From Rugalucina vietnamica (Eukaryota; Mollusca; Bivalvia; Lucinida; Lucinidae), in the NCBI GenBank assembly GCA_964017185.1, contig OZ024878.1, positions 14,207,351 through 14,271,350 on the forward strand: a stretch of DNA of 64,000 nt, in the 5' to 3' direction. The position numbers were made by a program, and so were the translations under genes. The notes beneath the pieces are model-generated. The model searched no databases. It was given only the letters and a program-made list of their open reading frames with translations, and was not told where the DNA came from. Of this stretch, positions 47,521 through 58,538 are shown piece after piece. Position 1 is the first letter of the stretch, and each line of letters opens with the position of its first letter.

Positions 47521-48584
47521 TGACCAAACATTTATCTATCTTACATGATTAAGCAGATGGTTTATATTTCGATAGCCAGTTTTCTTACAGGTAAATGTAA
47601 AGTAGCGCATCACACTTTCCTAAACTATGCTGGTCTGTTTATTTGTCCACAGCATGATGGTCAAGTTTTTTTTTTATGTCAAATGATGTTAGATACGCTG
47701 TGATTGTGTCGCTCGGACTACCCGTCCAGAATTTTAGGGGAATTTGCATCATAAATTCAGCATATTAGTGCTCGGAATACCCGTTCAGTGGAAAGCAACA
47801 TTGTTCGAAAAATACTGTACAGATCTGGGAACAAAGGGTATGTGTACATGTACAGTGGAATAAAATGTTTTTCTCAATAATTAATATTGTTTTAACATCA
47901 GTGTCACATTCATTCGTTCAAAAAAGCTGACCGATACTTTTTCATTCTGTTTTATAGTGGAGATGGAAACGTCAGGATTTTGAGACAATCCTGCACTTCC
48001 GGATACAAGTATGAGACTTTCAGAATATGTTCTTTAATCCTTTCTAACAAATATTTTCTCGTTAGCCATCTCAATTTTTTCCATTTTCAAGGTGGCTAAC
48101 GCAATTTTCAAGATGGGCGTCATAATCATTTGATTTTACGATTAATCGACAAACTATACTACTGGAATTTGTAAATGGGTGGATTTTATTGCACTACTGA
48201 TTGTCATTGCTTAAACCATTGTTCTGGGACTCATCAACGTGTCCAACAATGCCATAAAACTGCGTTTGTGAAAATATAATACCGTAAATTGCCATAATGT
48301 AAGCATCACTCAACAAGTACACATTCATATGGATCATTACAGGCTCCTGTGTGAAAAGACACAATATATATATGATTTAAGCATTACAAATATTTATTAT
48401 CTACTCGACTGATCTTTCAAAGTTGAACAACTGATATTTTTTTTTATTTAATCATAGTAGTATAGGGGTATATTTAGCTACAGTCAACATGTACGGATGG
48501 TCAATATTGTTTTTCTTCTTTGTATTGAGTCGACTTTTTTGCAGTCATGCCTGCACTGAACTAACACTACTTGGTATGATTCAA

Positions 48585-48715
48585 TTCTGTGGTGAGTAAA
48601 TGTGTCTTGCTCAAGGACACAACACGACGCCCCCAGTGGTGTCCAAACCCAGGACCTCTCGATGCAGTCAGTCCGACGCTTTACCACAAGGCTACCACTC
48701 TCCCCTGGTCATAAT
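48585..48715 (-). mobile_element. tRNA-derived SINE fragment
   Basis: On the minus strand: GAGAGTGGTAGCCTTGTGGT (box A region), CCTGGGTTTGGACACCACTG (box B region), then TGTGTCCTTGAGCAAGACAC, a phrase shared by several animal SINE bodies. A tail-half relative occurs at 62320-62440. Confidence 0.6.
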
Positions 48716-48949
48716 TGTTATGTAGGAAAACATAATATTTAACATGAATTTATGTAAAGCACATTTATTAATCAGTCAATATTGTCTCCCAAATTCTGAG
48801 ATGTTAGTCATACCATTAAAGATCGGCAGAGGAATGTTCGCCCCTTAATAGGTAATCCTGGGTCGACTGGACAACAGCGTAGAACAGTCAATTGTTAGTC
48901 ACAGTTAAGCAGATAGCTGTACTGAGTGAGACTTAGTTTGTAGAGGTTA

Positions 48950-51480
48950 TGGAAAGAGTTGGTGCCGGCTGTACTTTCTCCTAGTGTGGAGGCCAAAGTG
49001 AGAAGAGCCATAAAGGAGAAGTTGGCTTTGTGTAAGCTGTCAGGATTGCCATAAGGCATCAATGACCACCTAATGACTTCGATACTTCCTCTGACGGGCG
49101 ATAAATATGTCAATATTGTCCATCTCATACACCTACAATGATCAGTCCAGATGAAGTGATATACAAGAGAACATCATGGGTGCATCTGCGATCCAAACAT
49201 GGGCGTCTCATAAACTGTATGTCATACTGTGGAGAGAAGACAGGCAGGGTGTCAGATTGACAAATGTAATGTAGAGCAGGGTGCTGGATAGATTATAGAC
49301 TGGTGTCATCAAACACAAGCCTTAGAGGCGACTTTTAAGCAAGAAACCACCATACACTGTAGAGACTGGGTGTCTCGAAATTGAACCAAAATAGAATGGT
49401 ACATTTGCATCCAACTTGGTGCAATCAATCTCAGTTTGGAAGAAACAGAAGAAAACTGGAACATTCTTCATCTATAGAACTTTTAGGACATCCATCTCGA
49501 AAACTCAATTGCTGGTTTGATGAGAATGGTTAAGATATTCGGAGGCTTCTAGAATCTTGAGGAACAGCACAAGCATTAAGATGATACTAGCTCCTTATTC
49601 AAGAAGACAAACCAGCAGTAATATTTGTCAATCTATATCAAAAGTCAGAGACATGCAAGACTTTTGAAAGAAAATAGAAGAAATTCAGTTTGTTTGCTTG
49701 ATAAATACCAAACCGTAATAGATGAAATACAATAAAATACTAATAAAGTACTAAATCGTCATCAGTGATCTCATATAAATCGGCAACGATAGACAGAAAA
49801 ATATACTTCAAACTAAAATCAAATATGCAAGGGTAGTTTAAAGGAGTCTCTAGCAGTTCAACAGACTCTCAGCTGGCAAATTTCCATGTTCAGATGCAAG
49901 TTCCGCTGCCGTCTGGGGGCTATCCATGACAGAGAGACTGAAAGAGCTGTTTCACCGTGGCTGCGTGGAGGAAGGAAGAATTCCCACAAGACATTCATCT
50001 TTACACACAGAAAGGAAATCCTGAAGTCTTTGACAGACAGGATTTATTCCGGAAAGTGAATGCTGATTCAGAGATGACAGGAAGACAATAGATGATTTTC
50101 ATATAGCAAGACAATTTCATGAGAAATGTCAAGAACAGAAAGCAGACCTATATATGGCGCTTGTCAACTTCACCAAAAATTTAAACAAAGTTGTGAGAGA
50201 CTTGCGAAGATATGGGCTGTCTAAGTAAATCATGGTAAATGGTCATCCTGTGGGAGTGATGATATGCATGCACAGGACGATGGGGAGTTCCATTAACCTT
50301 GTGATATGTCAAACAGGGATGCGCTAGGGGACAACACCTTTGTGTATGATATCATTTGCGATGCTCATTGAAGCCGTTTAAGTCTGTGATACTCATTTTC
50401 CAATCAGGAACGTTTTTGATGGAAAGTTATTCAACCAACGGAAGTTGAAAAGGTGCACATAGATGTGCTGGATGATATACTCAATGCAGATGACAAAGAT
50501 AAGGGAAATGGCGAAGAATACCAACTCAAAGGCATAAATGCATGGTGCAACAGATCCACATGGATTACCCGTGATAGCTACTCGTATGACCTTACAATCA
50601 ACAAAAAAGACAAATGTTGTGCTCCAATCGGCACCGGAAAGCTGTATAATAATCCGCTAATCACTACGAATGGACAAATACTTTTTTATTCAGTTTTACG
50701 TCCCTTTCGAGATTATTTCAGCTCATATGAGTCGGGCCAATCAGTAGGTGTGCGAAAACGGGAGATTCCCGAGAAAAAACACCTGACACACCCGAAAGCA
50801 GAAGTTAGCTTGTCTCACATGTTGCCAGCGCGGGGCAGCCGGGGCTCGAACCCACACCAGACACAGAGGACATACACTGATTTGTTTAATACATCCATCT
50901 ACCCGAGAAGTAAATTCTCCAGAACAGTGCGTTTTGATGACTAGAACAGCAAAAGCCAGTTTGGCATTTGGAAGAATATGTGCAACTGTATAAGCGAAAT
51001 GAAACAAAGGTCGATACCAAGCTGAACGTCTACATGGCTCAGTCAACTCTCCTATATTCATGCGTGGCATGGCTATTATATTAACATCATTCAAAGAGAT
51101 CACCATGTCTACTTAAGGTGCTTGAGAAAACTTAAAATCAAGCGTTAAAACAAGCTTACAGACACAGTGGTCTGGAGAAATCAAGGACGCAAAAAATGCA
51201 AATGGTATTATAGTTTCAAGCTAAGATGCACCAACTTTATATAGGAATGCCTGATGAGCAACATCTAAAGAAAGGTTTTCTACAGAGACTTATAGGATGG
51301 AATCCACTCTCAAGGCGAAAAAACGGAAATGCTACAAAGACACCCGTTAAGTCTCATTAAGAATTAAAGACGCCGACAGAGTCTAGCGACCAGGCTTCAT
51401 GAACCAATCAAGCTGGCAGCAGCACATTATGAAGAAAATAAAATCTGTGACGATGCAAGCATATAGATGAAATCCAGAAT
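48950..51480 (+). pseudogene. Decayed non-LTR retrotransposon (AP endonuclease plus reverse transcriptase)
   Basis: Fragments in shifting frames match, in correct order, the endonuclease-RT protein of Jockey/CR1-like elements as I know the family. Endonuclease: GINDHLM then LPLTGDKYVNIVH (about 49050-49125), TSWVHLRSKHGRLIN (49171), and WIDYRLV (about 49285), where the family's usual catalytic His of 'TDHRLV' is Tyr. Linker: WFDENG (about 49515). RT: ESECRFR (about 50057), FHEKCQEQKADLYMAL (50118), then a deletion, and DDILNADD (50471), where the usual FADD box reads NADD. After a SINE insertion: RTAKASLAFGRICATV (50943), STLLYSCVAW, GMPDEQHLK, KKRKCYKDT and KLAAAHYEENKICD (about 51410). Many stops, frameshifts and two internal deletions make it non-functional. 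It resembles the source of the zinc-finger scrap at 9646. Confidence 0.85.
50681..50920 (-). mobile_element. tRNA-derived SINE inserted in the retrotransposon relic
   Basis: On the minus strand: box B GGGTTCGAGCCCCGGC, then TGTGAGACAAGCTAACTTCT, a TCTCCCGTTTTCGCAC block, ATGAGCTGAAATAATCTCGA and the end ACGTAAAACTGAATAAAAA. It splits the RT relic between the NADD box and the C-terminal region. Same family as 60348-60540 and the fragment at 25300. Confidence 0.8.
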
Positions 51481-51778
51481 GAATGAAAACTTTCTAATAG
51501 ACTTCCTTAACTTTCAAGCGGGAGGTTAGAGCTTAAATTGTCCTATTCATCCACTATCAAAAATGTACAACTAAAGATTAAAAATGTGCACAGAATGTAC
51601 ATTAAAGATGAAAAGTATTAGTAGTACATGCACTTGTTGTTGTTTCTGTTGTCGTCGTTGGTGTGAACGAAAACTATTTGGAAGCATCAGTAACCAGCTT
51701 AAGTTTATTGCAATCCTAAGTAGCACTTTTTGCCTGTATATAGTTCATTTCATGTTACAATCATTCATCATGATATTT

Positions 51779-51798
51779 TATAATAATAATAATAATAA

Positions 51799-51829
<31 letters not shown>

Positions 51830-51855
51830 AAAAAGAAGAAGAAGAAGAAGAAGTA
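51779..51855 (+). repeat. (AAT)n/(GAA)n microsatellite
   Basis: AATAATAATAAT passes into AAGAAGAAG, about 75 bp. An apparent poly-Lys frame results from it. Confidence 0.95.
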
Positions 51856-52499
51856 AACGAAGAAGAATTGTATTATCAAAATGTGTAGAGCAAAGTGTAT
51901 TTGCATTATAATTTTTCATATTTCCCAGTAAAGGTTAGAATCTTCACGATTCTTCATGAAAGCCATTCTAATCAGTTTCAAATTTTGCCCCTCAGCAACC
52001 CCATAATTCAAATAGACCTTATTTCAAGTACCCATTAAAACTGAAACTATGTTATTCATGACTTGAGTAAAGGCAATAATGACAATTGAATTTAGTTTCT
52101 TTTTCACTTAAGTATAAAAAGAGTTTTGTTGCAAAACAGCTTTTTCAGTTAAATTGCCTCACTTTTCCCCATTGTGGGCCCCTTCTATAATCCCACAAAG
52201 GCAATATTGACTCAATTAAATATTTATTTATTTGTAAATAATCCAAAATTATTATTTTCAGCATTATTAAGTTTTTTTTTCTCACTGACTAGAACACCAT
52301 TTTCTGATTTAATATTTATTTTGGCAGCCGTCTTGGAATTTCGAGCCGCCATCTTGAAAATTGGAGTAATTTTGATTGGCTAACGAGAAAATTTCAAATA
52401 GTTCATGCTTATAAACATATCTGCCAAGTTTCATGCTTGTATCCGGAAGTGCAGGATTCATGTCATTTCCATCTCCACTATTACACGTTTTCCTAATTT

Positions 52500-52975
52500 T
52501 AAATGTATGACATCGCTAAACTAGGTGAGCACACCACTTTCTAATGCATCCGGAAACTAGATTTGACAAGCCAGCTATAAATTAATGATCATTTTTCTCC
52601 ATAAATGCTGTGTAGGAACAGTGACATATGGTTAAAATCCTTTAATTTTCCTTCGTTCGGGACAGGTAATCCAAACTTTGGATTGTCCGGCATTATTTGC
52701 TCGAAAAAAATCGTCCCATACGGCCAGTGTCCTATAGCGTGTTAATGATTTAGACAAAATTAATTGAATTGTCTTCAGGGGATACACCAACACGAGTACT
52801 TTCGACTGGTATACAGGAATGATGGGCAAGCCCTTAGCCGATAACCGAAGTCACGCCCAACATGCGGTGACAGGTAGGCACTCAAGTTAAGCCTTTTAAA
52901 ACAAGAGATCCTAGAAAACGACACAAATGAATTTAAAATCCCAACTCAGACACCAGGTCGTAAAATGACAATAGA
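52500..52975. other. No recognisable feature
   Basis: Intron-like or intergenic sequence between the inverted-repeat segment and the hairpin MITE cluster. Nothing recognised. Confidence 0.4.
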
Positions 52976-52981
52976 GATAAT

Positions 52982-53216
52982 TGAGCCGCCTCGTGGGAAA
53001 ACAAACAATGTGGTTTCCGAACAGGCCCGACACAAACCGGCCTGTACAGTCACAGAAGATGGCTAGAGGCTGGAAATTTTGTTTTAGAAAGTAGAGGAAT
53101 TGTACTATCCGTGTTGCGAAAACAAAGGCGCTGATCAGCTTCGCAGTTACTGCGAAGCTGATCTGCGCCTTTGTTTTCGCGTATGCATATTGTTGGTTTT
53201 TCCATGGAGCGGCTCA
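52982..53216 (-). mobile_element. Hairpin MITE, GCGAAAACAAAGGCG family, full copy
   Basis: TGAGCCGCCTCGTGGGAAAA at the left and GGCTCA at the right are the termini. A perfect long hairpin (53116-53181) is made of GCGAAAACAAAGGCGCTGAT and its complement around a GTTACT-type loop. Flanks GATAAT and TATAAT may be a 6-bp duplication with one mismatch. Related copies are at 54599-54834, 62525-62759 and 62898-63125, with fragments at 53360-53470 and 57455-57795. Confidence 0.8.
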
Positions 53217-53359
53217 TATAATACGAATTTTCACAATATGCATCAACAGCAAGATGGCTACCCTTTTCTCGGCAAATGTCCCTCTGGAAAAAATCAGGTA
53301 AAACAAAGATGACGTGCTCAACTTACAGTCAACATTAATAATTCACGGCAAAAACACAT

Positions 53360-53470
53360 TATACAGCTGATCAGCGCCTTTGTTTTCGCTACACGGATAC
53401 TAAATCTGAAATTTCAAGCTTCTAACCTTTTTCTGAGAGTGTTCAGACCGGTTTATGTCAGACCTGGTGA
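53360..53470 (+). mobile_element. Hairpin MITE fragment
   Basis: CAGCTGATCAGCGCCTTTGT, TTTCGCTACACGGATACTAA, AAATTTCAAGCTTCTAACC and TTTATGTCAGACCTGG are the right half of the family in + orientation. The left half of the hairpin is missing. Confidence 0.7.
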
Positions 53471-53582
53471 GAAACATATTGCCTTGCGGCTTATAAGTGG
53501 TTGAGGAAATTCATGACTGCCCAGCCTTCATGTGCAAGGAACAACGAGAGGTAATTTTCCAAATACATTTTAAAGTGTGTTT

Positions 53583-54445
53583 TAGCTCACCTGAGCCGAA
53601 TGCTCATGGGGAGCTTATGGGATGGTACTCGAGCCGGCGTCCGTGCGTGCGTGCGTGTGTTCACATATTCAAATATCTCTGAAATAGAAAATCGTGCAGG
53701 AAATGGACAGTAGGACTGAATATCAATGATTCTTAAACAAATTCGACCCCAGGGGCTCATCTGCACCCCCCCCCCCAACCGTGGTCAATATACACGTATG
53801 TTTCCATAATGTGCAAACATCTCCTGTGAAACCGCTTGGCCAATTAAAGCCAAATTTTATATGAAACATTTATAGGAAGGGGAAACTAATGTATATATAA
53901 ATAATCCAGGTCATATGACCAAGAAGGCCGCCTTGCCCATATGTGGTAAATCCTTTTCAAAAATTTTCTCCAGAACTGGTGGACCGATTTCAACGAACTT
54001 GGCATGAAGCATAAATGACTAATTTACTACAATAAATATATAAATAGTGACCCTGTGATGACCTTGACCTATTATACGGCAAGGTCAACATAGGTCGACT
54101 ATGCATTTGGGGGAAATTGTTAAAATGTTACTTAAAGGGAAAATCTCGTAGGAAATGGCCAGTTTGACTAAAATTTAATCTTTACGATTCTGAAATAAAT
54201 TGGACCACAGGGGCTCATCTGCCCCCACCACGGGGCAATATACTTCTTCTCCTCTGAAACCGCTTGGCCAATCAAAGCCATTTATAAAGCATCTATAGGA
54301 ATGGAGAATCAATGTGTATATAAACAATTAATGTCACATGACCAAGATGGACGCCATGCCCATATCATGTAAAACGACTACTTTTCTTTTGTCCAGTGAC
54401 GGTACTTCCTGATTTTCAGGTGAACGATCGTTGCCTTTGTGCTAC
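53583..54445 (+). repeat. Bivalve dispersed repeat, TTAGCTCACCTGAGCC head
   Basis: Starts TTTAGCTCACCTGAGCCGAA, has GTGCGTGCGTGCGTG, internal units with CCGCTTGGCCAATTAAAGCC and ATGACCAAGAAGGCCGCC, and ends CAGGTGAACGATCGTTGCC. I recognise this head-units-tail arrangement as a very common non-coding repeat of bivalve genomes. Non-coding. Confidence 0.75.
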
Positions 54446-54598
54446 TTGTTTTCAAATACTACCCAAAGCATTCAGGAGCACTTTAATTTAACTACGATGT
54501 AATCACCAAAATGTTTATAATGATAAAACTGGACCGCACACATGCTGTATTGAAATAGCAAGGTGTGGAAGAAATGACAATACAAGATACCATATAAA

Positions 54599-54834
54599 TT
54601 AGCCATCTCATGGGAAAACCAACAATCTGCATATGCGAAAACAAAGACGCAGATCAGCTTCGCGGTAACCACGAAGCTGATCACCACCTCTGTTTTCGCT
54701 ACACGGATAGTACACTTCCTCTTCTTTTTTAAACCGAAATTTCAAGCTTCTAGCCTGCTACTGTGACTGTACAGCCTGATTTGTGTCAGACCTGTTCGGA
54801 AACCACATTGTTTGTTTTCCAACGAGGCGGCTCA
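54599..54834 (+). mobile_element. Hairpin MITE, GCGAAAACAAAGGCG family
   Basis: TAGCCATCTCATGGGAAAAC at the left, hairpin ATGCGAAAACAAAGACGCAG/CACCACCTCTGTTTTCGC, then TCAAGCTTCTAGCCTGC, and CAACGAGGCGGCTCA at the right. It ends 33 bp upstream of the sulfotransferase exon at 54868. Confidence 0.75.
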
Positions 54835-54867
54835 ATTACTAGTAATTTCAAAATGCTTTCTTTCTAG

Positions 54868-55024
54868 GTGATTTAAGCGCTAGCACCCTTTGGCAAAATT
54901 CATTTTGGCCAAAAATTGAAGACAACTCTCTCCCTCTAGAACCAACGTTTACAAATGCTGACTTTATCTACCATCTCAACAATAAAACCAAGATTATTGC
55001 CATTCTCCGGAATCCTATAGACAG
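54868..55024 (+). CDS. CHST15-like: Carbohydrate sulfotransferase (CHST15-like), internal exon A
   Basis: A 157-nt exon between a pyrimidine-rich acceptor (CTTTCTTTCTAG) and a donor AG|GTACAT. Read in phase 1 it gives DLSASTLWQNSFWPKIEDN, then FTNADFIYH and KIIAILRNPIDR. In CHST15/GalNAc4S-6ST and relatives (Golgi type II enzymes moving sulfate from PAPS to chondroitin-type GalNAc), the same order 'S-x-T-W', 'FTNADFI', 'RNP-x-x-R' leads into the 3'-phosphosulfate-binding site. The exon ends within the Arg codon and exon B supplies the rest (LYS), so the R-x6-R-L-Y-S site is split by the intron. No frame disruption is visible. The 5' exons with the 5'-phosphosulfate loop were not found. Family-level identity is strong; orthology to CHST15 versus an expanded invertebrate paralogue is open. 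Confidence 0.85.
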
Positions 55025-55239
55025 GTACATCACGAAAACTCACATAGGCAATAATTAGCGACTATTTTGCCTTTCTTCTGTTTAGCTTACCTGAGCCGTT
55101 AGGCTAACAAGGTGAGCTGATGTAGTATACCCATGCTCCGTCGTCGTTTTCGTTCACACTTTCCAACGAATTCTCATCTGAGACCACTGGGCCAATCAAA
55201 GTCAAACTTCCTGGTTTTTGATTCATCAGGATGTTTATC

Positions 55240-55640
55240 GTGATTTATTTGTTTGTTCTTGATGATTCATTCACTAGTTAGAGATTCACCACAAGGACCG
55301 AAGAACTAACTAAATGTTATGAACCACTGCAGAAGCTGAGGGTGAGCGCCAGTAACTTTGTGTTACTGATCGTTCCAAGGCGATACTTCTGTGGTGGTTC
55401 TTTTTGTTTTATGTCTTGGTGTTTAAATTTTTGTGCTGTTGGCGCATATTTTAGTTAAGTTAAGGTAACTGAGTGGCCACCTATTGGGAAAATAGCTGCT
55501 CATTCGGCTTACGATATGTTTTCATGGTATAAGTACCTGATTGTTAGTTTGGCTTTTTCCCACCTCGGTTTTTGGAGTGGGAATCTTTTTTGATTGCGCC
55601 TTTTTCTGATCTTTGCCTACTTGTACCTTTTCATGTGCAG
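55240..55640 (+). repeat. Dispersed ~400-bp repeat, 'CCGAGGTGGG' family, + orientation
   Basis: TTCACTAGTTAGAGATTCAC, GAACCACTGCAGAAGCTGAG, GATCGTTCCAAGGCGATACT, GAGTGGCCACCTATTGGGAA, CCCACCTCGGTTTTTGGAGT and TCTTTGCCTACTTGTACC in order. The same series recurs at 59515-59890 and in reverse at 8057-8360. Its consistent ends suggest a transposable unit. Confidence 0.75.
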
Positions 55641-56042
55641 CGTCCTTACAAAGGGGGAACTCAGTTTGTATAAATGGTCCAAGTGAGGGCTTATAGCACA
55701 AATTTCAAAAAATCTTCTCCGGAATCGGTAGCCCGATTTCAAAGAGACTTGGTATGTGGCATCAAGGACTCCAGTCCATCATAGTTTGTATAAATCATGA
55801 CCTTCGGTTGACCTTGACCTAATTTATGGCATATTTGATCAAAGAGGTTTTTCAGAGGGGAAAAGTATAAACATTGGATTTTTGAGACAGTTTTGTAGCC
55901 TGTGACCTGCATGCTGGAAGATATAGATAACTAAGTCTGAGCCTGACCAGGAAATGTGGGTTAGCCAAACAATCCATACACAGAAGCCTTATTGGTATGC
56001 TTGGGTTGTTATATTTATGAATCACATCTTGTGTGTCATGGC

Positions 56043-56145
56043 ATCCTAATGTTTGGTAAAAGTCCCATAAAATAGCGATAACGTCCCGACATGGCCATTG
56101 CTGTTGGCTGGGACGTAAAGCATGAACTCAAACAAACTTATTGAA
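56043..56145 (+). repeat. SINE-like 'GTCCCAGTCAACAGCT' fragment, + orientation
   Basis: AAAAGTCCCATAAAATAGCG, GTCCCGACATGGCCA, GTTGGCTGGGACGTAAAGCA and TGAACTCAAACAAAC are the tail half of the family in the opposite orientation to the other copies. Confidence 0.55.
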
Positions 56146-57295
56146 TTGATGAAGTTATGTGAGTATAAAAGGTCAATGTCATTTTGTGACCTTGACTCAA
56201 GGCTTTGTACCTGCCAAAGAGTAAAACTTAAATTCTCAGAAACCGCATGGCCTATCAAAACCAAATTTTATGTGGAGCCTCCTTGGGTAGAATACAAGAA
56301 TCAAAGGCTTTATAAATGATCAAGGTCACTTGACAAAGATGGCCGCCTGGATATAAATAGCCCAAACCTTAAAGAATCTTCTCCGGAATATGTAGTCCGA
56401 TTTCAACGAAACTTTGCATGTAGCATAGGCGACTCCGGTCCATCATATATTGTATAAATCATGACCTTAGGTAGACTTTGATCAAATTTACGGCAAGGTG
56501 AAATTTGGTCAAATAGGATTTTCAATGGGAAAAGGTGTAAGTCAGAAAGCTGGTCAAGATACAGACAACTTAATGAATTGATGTGCGTATTCAAGGTCAT
56601 GGTCATTTCGTGACACTGTGACACTGGCTCAAGGCTATGGATATGTCAAAAATTAAAACTTAATTTTCTCAGATTGCACATGACCTATCAATACCATATT
56701 TTATTGGAAGCCTCCTTGAGAAGGTAGATTGAAAGTCTATATGATATGATCAAGGTCACATGACCAAGATGGCCGCCATGCACGTATATGTGAAAAACCC
56801 TTCAAAACTCCATAGCTCTTGAACCGATTAACAGATTTCAATAAAACTTGGAATGTGGTATCATTGACTCTAGCTTATTATAATTTATATAGATCATGAC
56901 CTTGGATTGACCTTGACCTATTTCACAGCCAGTTCAATTTTGGTGCCGTAGGCTTTTCAATGGGAAGGAGTGTAACCAATGAATTTTCAGAAAGTTTAAT
57001 AGCATTTTACCTACAAATTTGTAGATACATACATGTACAGTACAGTAGTTACATGCGTATTCATGGTCAAGGTCAGTTTTGGCGATTGTCAAAAATGTCA
57101 TTTTCAAAAGCCAAATCTGAGTGAACGTTCTCAGGACCATTGGTCCTCTGGTTTCGGCTGTGGTTCCAGTTGTTTTATGTTTTGGAGTCGAAGTTTTGCG
57201 CTGTTTGAACCTTATGTACGTTTTCATATCTTTATTTAAGTTCGGGTTACTGAGTGGCCGCCTATTGGGAAATATTTGCTATTTTTCTTATTTTT

Positions 57296-57420
57296 GCTCA
57301 AAACATAGATTGTGGGTACACGTTAGAACCGCCTCGTCAAGGTGGTTCTAACGAGTATCCACAATTTATGTTTTGGAGCAAAAATAAGAAAAATAGGGGT
57401 ACCCTTGCATACCCCAGTTT
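57296..57420. mobile_element. Hairpin MITE, 'AAAACATAGATTGTGGGTAC' family
   Basis: TTGCTCAAAACATAGATTGT, GGGTACACGTTAGAACCGCC are mirrored by GGTGGTTCTAACGAGTATCC and ATTTATGTTTTGGAGCAAAA around a CTCGTCAAG loop. The tail GGTACCCTTGCATACCCC follows. Confidence 0.75.
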
Positions 57421-57454
57421 GGCTATATAAAAGTGTGATTTGAGGGTGTTCACA

Positions 57455-57795
57455 TTTCATGGACAGTCACAGAAGATGGCTAGAGGCTGGAAATTTTGTA
57501 TTTAGAAAGTAGAGGAATTGTACTATCCGTGTTGCGAAAACAAAGGCACTGATCAGCTTCTTTTCTCGGCAAATGTCCCTCTGGAAAAAATCAAGTAAAA
57601 CAAAGATGACGTGCTCAACGTAATAAAATACTTAACAGTCAACATAGATAATTCACGGAAAAACACATTGGACAGCTGATCAGCGCCTTTGTTTTCGCTA
57701 CAACTTCCTAAATCTTCCAGTTACTGCGAAACTGATCTGCGCCTTTGTTTTCGCTTAGGCAGATTGTTGGTTTTCTCATGATGCGGCTCAAATGG
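57455..57795. mobile_element. Chimeric GCGAAAACAAAGGCG hairpin MITE copy
   Basis: 57455-57560 matches 53045-53135. It then jumps to TTTTCTCGGCAAATGTCCCT..AAGATGACGTGCTCAAC, which matches 53266-53325, and continues as 53360-53400. Finally comes a second hairpin half (GTTACTGCGAAACTGATCTG, CGCCTTTGTTTTCGCT). It looks derived from the 53-kb locus with an internal deletion and rearrangement. Confidence 0.65.
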
Positions 57796-57799
57796 GAGG

Positions 57800-58345
57800 A
57801 AATAGAGGAGCTTTAATTTGTTTAAGGTGTTAGTTTCTGCCCTGCATGACACCAGTTGCTTATTTATTCTTGTGCTGCTACGAAAGAGATTTCATGTATC
57901 CGGTAGGTACAAATTGCGCCCCTCTCGTAGCTTATTTATTTTTGTGCTGCTACGAAAGAGATTTCATGAATCTTTTTGGAATGCCGATGGGTACAAATTG
58001 CGCCCCTCTCGTAGCTGATTTATTTTTGTACTGCTACAAAAGAGATCTCATGAATCCTCTTAACCATGACAATCAAGCCGATGTTATCGAGGCTTAAAAT
58101 TCGACTTCCAGGTAATTCGATGACCTTTTGAACAGTGACAATCCTTATTTTGAAAGCACCCGAACTAGAGTTGAATAGAGCCAAAACCACAGATACCAAA
58201 GCACCGCTTTTAGATTAACATCTTTCTATTGCAAATGGATTTGTTACGTCTAAAATTTATGATAAACGCGGTCACATTGATTTTGAAATAGTAAATTTTT
58301 CGTTTTTGGATGGTGATGTTCCTCACCGTGTTTTGGTGTATACAC
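57800..58345 (+). pseudogene. Penelope-like reverse transcriptase relic
   Basis: The frame contains GMPMGTNCAPLVADLFL (about 57981-58030), the RT motif 'G-I-P-M-G-T-N-C-A-P-L-x-A-D-L-F-L' I know from a large Penelope-like RT family in fish, corals and molluscs. It continues NQADVIEA, then a stop, then FDDLLNSDNPYF (the catalytic Y-L-D-D box with the Tyr codon replaced by a stop and Leu by Phe). After a gap come KTTDTKAPLLD, IANGFVTSKIYDKRG and FEIVNFSFLDGDVPHR. Stops, a frameshift and missing N- and C-terminal parts (no GIY-YIG endonuclease) make it dead. An 84-bp in-frame unit at the RT motif is repeated. Confidence 0.8.
57859..58052 (+). repeat. 84-bp in-frame partial triplication inside the RT relic
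   Basis: CCTCTCGTAGC occurs at 57921 and 58005, exactly 84 bp apart. The adjoining TTATTTATTCTTGTGCTGCTAC-type block (CTACGAAAGAGATTTCATG) appears three times (about 57866, 57930 and 58015). The unit is a multiple of three, so the RT frame is preserved. Confidence 0.8.
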
Positions 58346-58538
58346 ATACAATACAAATACAAATAATTTTATTCAGCATTAAGCATACACATGCCTATAG
58401 CCTACAATAACATATATACAGTGGTGAGGACAAAATACAACAAAAAAAACAGTACTATATGCAACAATGGTCAATGAGTTTACAGTATGTTTACCGAGGA
58501 GCATATACACAGCAGACATGATGTTAATATAATTGAAC

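Larger units (their letters stand above)
47955..52495. mobile_element. 4.5-kb inverted-repeat-bounded segment holding a retrotransposon relic
   Basis: Left 47955-48130 (TAGTGGAGATGGAAACGTCA, CCTGCACTTCCGGATACAAG, TTTCTCGTTAGCCA, TTTTCAAGATGGGCG) is mirrored at 52320-52495, ending CATTTCCATCTCCACTA. The imperfect arms are about 170 bp. Inside lie a minus-strand SINE, a decayed non-LTR retrotransposon, a second SINE and a microsatellite. This could be a DNA element into which the retroelement inserted. No convincing duplication was found outside the arms. Confidence 0.6.
55085..57157 (+). repeat. Bivalve dispersed repeat, second copy, interrupted
   Basis: Begins TTTAGCTTACCTGAGCCGTT and ends GAGTGAACGTTCTCAGGACC followed by ATTGGTCCTCTGG. 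Internal diverged units carry GGTCACATGACCAAGATGGC and TTCTCCGGAAT..GATTTCAA blocks spaced about 400-450 bp. It is interrupted by a dispersed repeat at 55240-55640 and a SINE-like fragment at 56043-56125. Confidence 0.75.

Noticed and set aside
50741..51106. 121-codon minus-strand frame
   Set aside because: It lies over the SINE and antisense to the RT relic. No own similarity.
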